Made by a program: the position numbers and the translations under genes. The notes beneath the pieces were generated by a model. It saw only the letters and a list, made by a program, of their open reading frames with translations. It was not told the DNA's origin and did not search any database. A stretch of DNA of 64,000 nucleotides from assembly GCA_907165135.1 (NCBI GenBank), contig OU015569.1:8246501-8310500 (forward strand), read 5' to 3'. This document shows, piece by piece, positions 35,601 through 44,076 of this stretch. This DNA comes from Oikopleura dioica (Eukaryota; Chordata; Appendicularia; Copelata; Oikopleuridae). The number at the start of each line of letters is the position of its first letter. Position 1 is the stretch's first letter.

Positions 35601-38600
35601 GTACAATTACAACAACGCATCTTACTACGCTGACCCTCACCCCGAGTATTCTTCAAAAAACTAATTGGCTCCGGCGGAACATCTGATTTCGTCGGACTTT
35701 CTCTTGCCAAAGCTGCTAAGCTTCCCGTCTGCGGTGGCTCCTTTTTTAAACATTGTTCGGCCAACAGCGAAGCCGTCTACCTTCCTGTGGAGTTCATTCA
35801 ACGCCATAAATTTTCTGGCCTTTGGGTCCCGTGCTTGTACGATACTGGCAGCTTCGGAAGCCTAATTTCTGAGCGTGCAGCACGCGATCTCAACCTCAAA
35901 ATTGAGCCGACTTCACAGAAAGTAAGGGGATCGGCGCTGAAAACCGCTGTATTGGCGTTATCAACACCAGCATTCGCATTGGCCCACACGCAATGTTCCC
36001 AACTACCAGGTGGTTTGTACTTCCGTCAAATGCGATGCAAATCCCGGCTATCATTGGTAGACATCCTCTTTTCGACCGCTGCGGAGAGATCATTCAAGTA
36101 CTTGGGGATCGAAAATTACTGTTACGTGCTTATCACGGAAACACTTTAGCTAAGATTCCGTATGTGAATAACCCCAAGTACGAGAGTTTCTTCCAGTGCT
36201 TCGATTCTGGCAAAACCTACGCTGCTTACGAGTCCGTCACTGCTGTCGATCTCGTCGAGATCGTCAAGAAGGAAATCGGTGCCAACATCCACATCGGCGA
36301 CAATCCCAGCAGAGCCAAGCGAGTCGCGCAGATTGTCCTTGACAGACGCCCAGCTTATTCAACTCCTTCTCGCCCTGTTGGCAAATTCAAAAGCTATGTG
36401 GCTGATATTGACACCGTGCCTGGACAAACGAAGCACGTCCCTCAATTCCGAGTAGCGCAACGCCATGTACCTGCGATAACAGCTGAGTTTGAGAAGCTCA
36501 AAGCCCTGACTGTTCTAGTTCCAAGCGATAACACGTGCGGCTGGAACACGCCAGTGGGTGGTGTTCTTAAGAGCGATGGTTCAACAAGACTAATCCTCAA
36601 TCTCAACCTCACTGTTAACAAACTTTTAGTTAACAACGACACGTTCATGATTCCGTCCATCGACGCTGAAGCCGAGATCCCTCCGGGCATGATATTCTTT
36701 GGCACGATCGATATATCGAAAGGCTTTTGGAATATCGCTGTTCGAGAGGAAGATCAGGTCAAGCTAACCGTGACTTGGAATAATGAAACTCTCAAATTTA
36801 CGCGGTTGCCTTTCGGGCTCCGCACTTCCGGTCACATTTTTTCTCGCGCTATTGCATTTGCTCTTCGTGGCATGAAATACCGTGAGAACATCAAAGTATA
36901 TGTGGACGATATCCTCATATTCGCTTCTGACTTCGATACCTACTGCGAAACACTGATCGAGCTCCTCGACAAAATACACGAATACGGTTTTGTCGCTGGA
37001 GGCAAGAAAACGTTTCTGCTTTATGATGAGGTAAAATGGTTGGGCCGCATTGTCAACACTCATGGAACGACTGTCGATCCCGACAACGCCGCCGCTATCC
37101 TCAAGATGACCCCTCCGACTGATTACAAAGGGCTTCAAAGCCTGATTGGCCTCTGTAATTGGATTCGTAACTACTGTTCTGTCAAGCCGATGGACAATGT
37201 CGCTTCTGAGTCATTCAGCGACATAATGAAGCCAATTACTGGACTGCTGAAAACGAATCGCCCCAAGTCAAAATTTACGTGGTCATCGGAAGCGTCGAAG
37301 GCGTTCAACAAGTTAAAACAGAAACTTGCATCGCCAGCGACTCTATGGTTCCCGGACTTCAACCTTCCCTTCTGCTTGGTAACAGATGCTAGCTCAGCTG
37401 CTGCCGGCTGGGCCCTGCTCCAAGTCGTAGATGGAAAATCTAGAATCGTCCGAATCGGTTCAAAAACACTCACAGACACTCAACGACGGTACTCTGCCAC
37501 TGAGCGAGAAGCCCTCGGAGTTGTTCTAGCTGTTACCGATTGCCGTGTTTACCTCACTGGTCGCCGTTTTATCATCAAAAGCGACCATAAAGCCCTCAGT
37601 TTTATTGACGCGAAGACAAGTAAGAACGACAAGCTCGCCCGATGGTGGGCCTTCCTCTCACAGTTCGACTTTTGCGTTCAATACCTCGAAGGAGAGAAGA
37701 ATTCCTTGGCTGACTATTACAGTCGCCCGTCAAACGAAAGTACTCTTCGCCCGACTTTCAACGGTGAATCGATTCCAGCCGGTCAATTTCACGATTTCCA
37801 CGGGTTTCGGATTTATGTTCCATCCTGGATCGATCTCTCCAAACAGCCGAAAGTACATTTCGATGCCAACGAATTATCGATGTCTAATGGAAGTGACCTT
37901 GTTGCCCATGTGTGCGACAAAGTCCCAATCGAGAGTTCCCTGTGTCAAAAGACGAGTATCACATCAGAACAGTATGCCTGCGAGCCGATCAAAGACGCGA
38001 TAGATGCGTTGAGACACTCCAAAGCATTTCAATCTGACTCGAAATGCGAAGAATCGGCCTATCTTGCCCGCGAATTTCGTCATCTTAGCTTATGCGAAGA
38101 TACTGGTGCCTTGCTCCATCAAAAACGCATGTACATTCCCGCCTCTCTCCGTCCAGACGTGTTAAGATCATATCATGATAACTGTAATCACGCTGGAGGC
38201 AAGAGAATGCTCGAGAAAATGTCGCATATGACTTGGCCCAGTCTCGCAACTGATGTGACTAACTACGTCAAATCCTGCCCTTGCCATCATGTTAGCGGTC
38301 AACGTGGACGTCATCAAGACCCCGGTTTCCGCCCTACTGTCAAAGGCGAACGGCCCTTTCAGCGTTGCCACGTGGATTTTATTGAGCTTCCGGTCAGCCG
38401 ATCAGGCCTCCGGTACGCCGTCACGATCCTCTGCACTTTCACGAAATACCTTATTGTTGTTCCTACCCGTCGCTGTCGCGCAGTGGACGCAGTAAAGGCA
38501 ATTACTGAAAATCTACTCGACGTTTATCCCCAGCCAGAAATCCTGTCGACCGACCGCGGCACGCACTTTACGAGTCAGCTCAATGCCGAATTTGCACTCG

Positions 38601-41600
38601 CGAATAAGTTGAAATGGCGATTTCACTGCGCATATAGACCTCAATCTTGCTCACTCCTCGAGTCTCGTCACCGAGAGCTGAAAAATGCTGTCTTTATCAT
38701 GGCGCATTCACTCTCGGTTGACTGGCCGGTTGTGCTCAAAAGAGTCGTCTTTATCATGAATGCAATGCCCAACAAGAGCACTCGCGTGTCGCCTCACGAA
38801 GCCGTTTTTGGTACTCCCCGCAGCTCTCTGATTTCGATAGAATGACTGAGATGCCGTCGGGCGTTAACATCCCTGATTTTCTCAAGCAGCGAAGAAGAGT
38901 TACGAAGCTACTCTACGATAAAATGTCTATTTGTCAGCAGCACGCTGACGAATCTGTGCTCCGGAACCGTCCAAGAATCACCCCTGAACCGTTAGAACCT
39001 GGCGACGAAATTCTGATCAAACGCGAAAACTCGACAGTCGCGAAGTCGTCCAAATGTCGCTGGCTTGGCCCGTATTACGTGCAAGCTTCAAACGGATTCG
39101 TTGTCCAGGCCTCTGACGAGGAAGGTAATTCGGATTGGTTCCATCGGTCCTCTTGTATCAAAAAGATCAAGAGGTTCCCACATCTTGGTCCAATTCCATA
39201 TTTCCCTGCCCTCAATATTCCGCTGCCAAATACCACACCCAACCCTCCAAAAGTCCAATCCCGCTCGTGGACCCTCCTCCTGATAACCTAAGAATTGATC
39301 CGGAGGCAGTGCGCCCTGAAAATGTTACTCCGCCACCTCCCGATCAAGAGGAAACGATTTACTTTGACTGTGAGGATCCTGCGAACACGACAGTACAGCC
39401 CGCTGATTCTACTCAGAATACCGTTTCGCCGGCTGAAAACCGTCCTCCGGAACCCTCACAGTCACCCCTGACAGTTCCTGCAGATATCGGAAATTCTAGC
39501 GCACCGTCAGAACCAGCACCTGGTCCTGCGCGCGTTGTGCGCTCCTACAAAATCCCAGGCTTCCAGCCCCTATGCTACGCGGCCCGTCACGCGAAATCAG
39601 CTTTTGAAGCAAGCCCAGGCAAAAGACCGCTCGGAAAAACAGGCCCAAGAAACCCAGGACCAAAAAGTGGCCCAGGAACTTGCGGACCAAAAACTTGCCC
39701 AGGAGCTTCAAAAGAAAGAAGTCCGCCGCTCGGACCGAAATCAGAGTTAATGAATGTCCCCTGGTCGATTCGATCGATTAGTTCACTGCCTGGAGGCATT
39801 TCACTGTATTTCAGTGTTTGTAGCCAGTGTCCTAGCGTTCTTCTCTTCCTCTGCATTCATTTTACTAACCATGTCCTATCGTTATCACTGTTCCGACGGT
39901 GATAACGATTTAGTAGTCCTTTTTCATTCCCATAGCCATAATTCGCCTTTCTAGAACATGTCTGACAAGCCCATCGCTGACAGCAACACCCTGGACGAAC
40001 TGCTCCGCGAGGAGCACAGTGCCGACGCAATCGACATTAACGCCGACGACGAGCTGACCACCCAAGACGAGCAAAGTGGTCCCTCGCTCTCGTTCGAAGC
40101 ACCGGTCCCGGCTTTACCGGCATCAAGCGACTTCCGCGCTGCCCCTGGTTACGTTCCCCCAAGTCCCGAAGAGATTGAAGCCGCGGAGCGCATCCTCGAC
40201 GAGAAACGCGCTGAACTCTATGCCAAGCGTGATGCTAACCTCCGCCGTGGACCCCGATTCATGTACGGCACCTCCAAGTCGTCCCCATCATCGCGAGACT
40301 CAGGTCGGTCCTCTTCGGAAGCCGACTCTGGTGTCCCCGCATTTTACAACCCAGGTTCGCCCCGATCTGAGACTCGAGCTATTCAGCCCAAGAAGAAGCT
40401 CAAATCCATCGTTGTTGTCCCGCAAAAACCGGGCGCAAGGTTGCGAGCCTTCCACGTAACGCGCCTAGTCCTGGCCCTGGAAAAATCATCGTCCCGATCA
40501 CCCAGCCGCGCGGTGCGGTTGGCTCTGGCTACCGCATCGTCGACGCGCCAAACCGCGGTAACATGGCGATTTCTATCAATGGTGGTGCGAATCGAGCTCC
40601 AATTCGAGCCCCAGTAGCTCCATTGGTGCCCCAGAATCAGCCCCGTGCCCCACTCGCCGGCCTTAACCTCGACCAGGATGTGGCTCAGGCTCTCGGTCGA
40701 CTCACCGCTGCAAACTGGGTCGATCTCCTCCGAAACTTGGGTGGTGACCCGCAAAATCAACCTCAGCCCGCTCCAGAACCCGAAAATCCGGTCAATGACC
40801 AGATTCAGGGCCCTCGGAAACATGGTATGCTCGTCACGGCAGCCAGCACCAACACTGCTGCTAAAAACACAGTGTTGAGTTGTTGTCCCTGTTCCAGAAG
40901 CACGTCACCGACCTTGACAAGCCGGAATTCGCCGAATCCGACGGCTGGAAGGAGATCAAAGAGCGCGCCAAAGTGCTCTTTGCGCCAAGTTCTGATCTCG
41001 GCTTTGTTGCGACCAATGTGGTCCTCGGCAAGCGCATGAGCGTCTGCAACTTCGTCAAGAGCTACAACCCTGCCGCCGCTGAATTCTTCAACTGCGATTG
41101 CGATGAATAATCGGACTCGGACATGCTTTGCTCTGTATTTTACTGCCCTGCTCTCATATCACTGCTCTTACAGAACGAACGCGCCGGAAGGCATAATGGG
41201 TTCAGAGCGGCTAGTCCGTTATGTAACTCAGTGTGCCTCGGGCTGCGCGGAGGCGGACGATTTTCGCTCGACTCTGCGCCCGGCGCAAATTTCCAGTTCA
41301 GTGTCCTGCCAACCTCGGCGAAAGCCGCTTTGCATTTTTATGATCGAGCGCCAAATACATAGAGAAAAACTCCATCTACTGTGTCTTCACTGAGTTTATT
41401 CTAGAGTTGTCGTAGCAGGAATTCGTAGCAACGAGGCACAAAGAACATGGCCTCATCGTTGACCATAGTCGTACCCTTGGACAGTAGCTTCTCAAGAGTT
41501 ACTGGCCAAGGATACTCTCGGACTCCGTTGAGAACCCAGTAGAAATTATTCAAATAGGATTTACCGAGTTATCATGGCACTTATTACAATAATATTTCCC

Positions 41601-44076
41601 GGTAAATGCGCAATGACGAGGTGGGCCATAAATGATGCCTATGCGATTAGATAAATGATCGAAATAATGAACTAGAGTACCGATTGGAGTCTCGCATTCG
41701 AAGCAGCGATAGTTTTGAGCAGGTAAGCCGAAATCAGCTGGAAGAACCAAGAGTTGATTTTTGAGAACAGAAGAGTACTCTGACGATCGAGAGTCGTAAG
41801 AATTCACTAGCAACAATTTTGATAAGAAAAACCATGGGAGATTGGCTAAGCGAGCTTATTTGTAACGATTATGATAAGTGATAGCAGTTTAATTAAATCG
41901 ACTTTCTCACACTCAGATTATTGTTTATCGACGAGATAAGCAAAAGCTTATTGCCGGCTTTTACCTGAGATAACCTCGAAGTGATTGGACTCGGCAGATC
42001 CAAAATGCTCTATTTCGTATCTCAAATCCGCAACCCATTTGGCAGAGTCATGATGCGAATAACCGCAAAGGTAAAGACTTTTTCGACCCCGAATTTCGAC
42101 TCGGAAACAAAATGGCTTCATTTTTTCGTCTTCTATTACATCTAACATAGCGTCGACGGGAATAGTCAGAGCAGCACTTTCATCCGTGTCTGATCGGTAG
42201 TACGTGAGCTGGTGATCTGCTAGCTACAGTAAATAATAGTATCAGAATACTCTTGTTTATCGCTTACCTTGAAATATCGGCGCCTCCAAAATCCTGTCCA
42301 GTCCCCTTTCCGCTGAAGAAAGCCTTCTCGATGTCGCGCTCCAACAGGTCGACCGGAAAGGCTTTCTCGATGTTTCTCTGTGACTCTATCAAGCCATGGG
42401 AGACCTTCATCGTCGTCTTTTCCTCGATTTATACAGATTACATTAAGAGATTAAATTCGATTCTCTGGAGGAAAACATAGCGGCCAATAATAATTACATT
42501 GAAATCTTTCCTGTCATTTCTTTGCTAAACATAGCCGCAAAGGCCTTTTGATTAGCACTGATGGTTTCCTCGACTGTTGAAGCGCATTCTTCATTTTGAT
42601 TGTGCTCGTCTTCGTCATCTTCGTCGACCACTGTTTGAATAATGTCATCTTCATTTCCAGAAGGAGCGTAGCAACTTTTCACTGGCGGCGACGCTTCGAT
42701 CTCTTCCAGAGCATGAATATCGCATTGTGACTCTGTGTCTGATACCTCCGCTTCATTCTTCTCTGTAACTTCGTCGTCTTCAACTTTTTGGCTTTCGATT
42801 GGAGCATAGGATTCATCTTCTATTTCTGATGATTGATCCTGTGTCGCTCTATTCAAGCTGTCTTCTACGAAATGCGTGTCTGAAGTGTTCGGAGTAAGCT
42901 CCTGCTCCGTAAACACAAGCTTCGTATATTGCTTTCGCTCTTCTTCCGCTACTTTGGTCAAGGGTGAGCTTTCGCGATTTTTTCCGCTATAAAGAGTTTG
43001 AATCTGATCGTTTTCCATAGCTTGATCGACCTCCGTACGATCTTTCCCATCATTGCCCATTGACTCTTCAAGTTCCGATAAATAACACGTCGGTTCCGAT
43101 GATTTTATCGTCTCCCTTGCATCAGATACAACGGAAATCGCATCATCAAACAATTCCTGATTTTCAAATGACCCAGTTGAAAGGACAGGGTTGCGTTTTT
43201 GTGCACGTCTTCGCCTTCTTGACATTTTAGATCTGAAAACTTCCACGCCTTCATCTCCAGCAAAGTCCGTCATCGTCGAGCAAATGGACTCGGTAACTAC
43301 AGACGACATCATCGACGCAGAATCATCGAAATCATTAGCAACAGAATCACCAGCGGCAGTTAAAGACTCGGGCGCTCTCGGCTTCGGTAGCATCGCTTTA
43401 TTGCTTTTTCGCTGATGTTGGGGAGCGACAATAGCGGCGAGCTCAAGAGTGTGACGACTCCAGGAGTCCAAAATCGGCGAGTTTGTCGTGAAGTTAAATT
43501 TGAGCCTTTCTAGACCTTGAAGAGAGTTTTTGAATACTTCAGCATTGTCTGGATCCCGCAATAAAGCGTACGGCTCGTAATGCTTATTCAATAAATCCTT
43601 GTCGAGCATCAACGCTTGAAGATAACAGTCAAGAACTTGCGTGTTCATGAAATTTCTTTTTGGGAATACTCAATTGCTATTAAAACGCAACATCTGTACA
43701 GGGAGTCGTTCCTTGCCTGATTGCAGCTCTGGAAAGTCCTGATTTCGTTTTGAGCTGTTTGTTCTCCAAGGTCAGCGACTTGATATCTGACTTACTCAAC
43801 AGTTTCTCCATTAGCGCCCAAAGATTTACTTGAGCAGTCTCACGGCCGTCTGATTTCGTTTTGCGGACATACTTTTTATTCATCCCGTGAATGATACAAG
43901 CTTCGATGAGTGATAAGAGCTCCCGCGAGTAATCGTTGTCCGCCACTTCGATTTGGAATTGGTTAGAAGACAGTCCATCGCTCGACGCTGCTTCCTATTA
44001 CTATCGATATTATTTGATTTAAGTTATTAAATTTATTAATTCTGCTTTATGACAAAAAATTCGCAACGTAAGCCAT
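32617..44076 (-). CDS. PLEKHM1-like protein (RUN, PH, Rubicon-homology zinc domain), split by a retrotransposon in an intron
   Basis: The order along the minus strand is: a RUN domain (LLSLIEACIIHGMNKKYV, about 43920; VLDCYLQALMLDKDLL and HYEPYALLRDP, about 43600); a long acidic Ser/Thr-rich linker (exon 43648-42494); a PH domain (GFLQRKGDWTGFWRRRYF, about 42320; KWVADLRYEIEHFG, about 42010); and the Rubicon-homology/zf-RING_9 region. The last begins NYRCFECETPIG and YYCNKCHDNS (41816-41560), continues after the inserted element as VIPARMIFNWDLSARSICK (about 33300) and ALERVRKLRIRL, and ends ISLCETCGFKGFYCELCG and CCACFHANCFRN...CPKC. The stop is at 32617. Such proteins link Rab7/ARL8 vesicles to autophagy and lysosome fusion. 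The 9-nt first exon (44076-44068) is a guess. Removing the element leaves an ordinary intron of about 55 nt, so the gene may still be spliced. Confidence 0.82.
33353..33357. repeat. Target-site duplication, left copy (GAAAT)
   Basis: GAAAT directly precedes the 5' LTR and recurs directly after the 3' LTR (41542-41546). Five base pairs is the usual duplication length for Ty3/gypsy integrases. Confidence 0.8.
33358..33706 (+). repeat. 5' long terminal repeat (349 bp)
   Basis: It starts AATGGGTTCAG and ends GAACCCAGTA; TGGGTTC and GAACCCA form the inverted ends, two or three bases inside the boundaries fixed by the target duplication. By eye it is identical to the 3' LTR except for two extra A residues in an A-run near 33601. 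Confidence 0.9.
33709..33718 (+). promoter_or_regulatory. Candidate primer binding site
   Basis: TGGTGTGCAG starts two bases after the 5' LTR and begins with TGG, the complement of the tRNA CCA end, as expected for a primer binding site. The matching tRNA was not identified. Confidence 0.4.
34288..35664 (+). CDS. gag: Retrotransposon Gag polyprotein
   Basis: The intact frame of 458 residues starts at ATG 34288. The N-terminus is helical (MEELKAKILVAQTKLA), the middle is capsid-like (LPKFTGASAEDASTFINKV; RLETWQNRPKPFNKSFSTF), and the C-terminus is an extremely Asn/Gly/Arg-rich nucleocapsid-like region (about 35140-35400). No CCHC zinc knuckle is present; the basic Asn-rich tail presumably binds RNA instead. 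The frame ends in a TAA that directly follows a -1 slippery heptamer. The antisense strand is also open for long stretches because of the repetitive codons; those frames are not genes. Confidence 0.9.
   Translation: MTTTMEELKAKILVAQTKLATYTDRPATTDAQVQAKADLEKEIADAKAELVQLVMSAGPATSASSGSSDMIHLEGQLLCQHLQSLPKFTGASAEDASTFINKVKAIIQSCRTLDFERIYASIKPKLSANVLKTLELASIKSESDLVKCIQTNYGNASNVFQRLETWQNRPKPFNKSFSTFHAECVAQLEPIIQGYEELIKANKIKADPTLTSYTPTFHDAFNLLVTMKTLHSIRQESAELYSSIVIELSTFSSPDQLAARAQALSVQTTFSSCNAAESRRPGNQSNKKGNNSSAKNDKRDDDDRHNNAQSNNNQNQSNNNRRRRRNGNNNGGHAGNGNGHNGDNRQNNGNNRSNNGGNAGNGNNGAKGNPNNQSMYRRHDGPNYPPQMRRYQSNPAYGQQVYGVNAAESADCAPPQGYEHFESPYNPNAAPFVPHNQMYNYNNASYYADPHPEYSSKN
35655..35661 (+). promoter_or_regulatory. 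Programmed -1 ribosomal frameshift site A AAA AAC
   Basis: In the gag frame the last codons read TCA AAA AAC TAA. The heptamer A-AAA-AAC is one of the best-known -1 slippery sites. Slipping there avoids the stop and opens the frame that encodes the protease active-site motif (LYDTGSFGSLIS). Confidence 0.75.
35663..38845 (+). CDS. pol: Retrotransposon Pol polyprotein (protease, RT, RNase H, integrase), broken in the protease
   Basis: Protease is entered by -1 slippage from gag; its catalytic DTG lies near 35840. The frame moves by -1 again at a GGGG run (35926-35929); beyond it the long frame continues with the rest of the protease (IIGRHPLF), reverse transcriptase (YVDDILIF at 36899 on, LPFGLRTSGHIFSRA), RNase H (LVTDASSAAAGWAL; IIKSDHKALSFID; SLADYYSRP) and integrase (zinc finger HDNCNHAGGKRML...CPCHH; catalytic core HVDFIELP, ILSTDRGTHFTSQL, SLLESRHRELKNAVF). 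It ends at a TGA at 38843-38845, before the usual integrase C-terminal module, which lies in the next frame. Pol makes and inserts the cDNA copy of the element. Confidence 0.92.
38842..39750 (+). CDS. Detached integrase C-terminal (GPY/F-type) module and Pro/Gln-rich tail
   Basis: The frame opening at 38842 overlaps the pol stop by four bases and contains a GPY/F-like segment (CRWLGPYYVQASNGFVVQA) after EPGDEILIKRE, the normal end of a Ty3/gypsy integrase. In-frame sequence is already open just upstream, and the expected join lies at a CCCC run (38816-38819), so this is pol displaced by -1 rather than a separate gene. A further -1 step at an AAAA run (39249-39252) opens a Pro-rich stretch (LVDPPPDNLRIDPEAVRPEN). 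A Gln/Lys/Glu-rich coiled-coil-like tail (QELADQKLAQELQKKEVRR) ends at 39750 in another frame. Confidence 0.65.
39958..41110 (+). CDS. Third retrotransposon ORF, no Env features, broken at two A-runs
   Basis: From ATG 39958 the protein is acidic (LDELLREEHSADAIDINADD) and then Ser/Pro-rich, with a helical stretch (EEIEAAERILDEKRAELYAK). The frame steps by -1 at AAAAA 40424-40428 into a Pro/Asn/Gly-rich part (PRAPLAGLNLDQDVAQALGR) and again at AAAAA 40863-40867 into the final part (EIKERAKVLFAPSSDLGFVA), which stops at 41108-41110. There is no signal peptide, no membrane segment and no fusion-type sequence, so it is not a typical envelope protein. A second structural or accessory protein is possible. 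I do not recognise it. Confidence 0.55.
41195..41541 (+). repeat. 3' long terminal repeat (347 bp)
   Basis: It matches the 5' LTR along its full length except for a two-base deletion in the A-run. The preceding GGAAGGCAT may be part of a weak polypurine tract. It is followed by the right target duplication. Confidence 0.9.
41542..41546. repeat. Target-site duplication, right copy (GAAAT)
   Basis: This pairs with 33353-33357 and fixes the outer edges of the insertion. Confidence 0.8.

Larger units (their letters stand above)
33358..41541 (+). mobile_element. Full-length Ty3/gypsy LTR retrotransposon
   Basis: The element has two nearly identical LTRs, a 5-bp target duplication, gag, pol in the order protease-reverse transcriptase-RNase H-integrase, and a further ORF before the 3' LTR. 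That pol order defines Ty3/gypsy. Oikopleura Ty3/gypsy elements are known as Tor; membership is likely but not testable here. The element lies on the plus strand, antisense to the PLEKHM1-like host gene, inside one of its introns. Several one-base breaks at homopolymers divide pol and the last ORF, so it is either recently inactivated or its sequence is imperfect. Confidence 0.93.

Noticed and set aside
39135-39902. 255-codon plus-strand frame over the pol tail
   Set aside because: Its start and end are out-of-frame readings; only the Pro-rich middle fits a displaced pol tail, so it is not a separate gene.
40383-40823. Minus-strand frame over the third retrotransposon ORF
   Set aside because: Antisense shadow with no motif.
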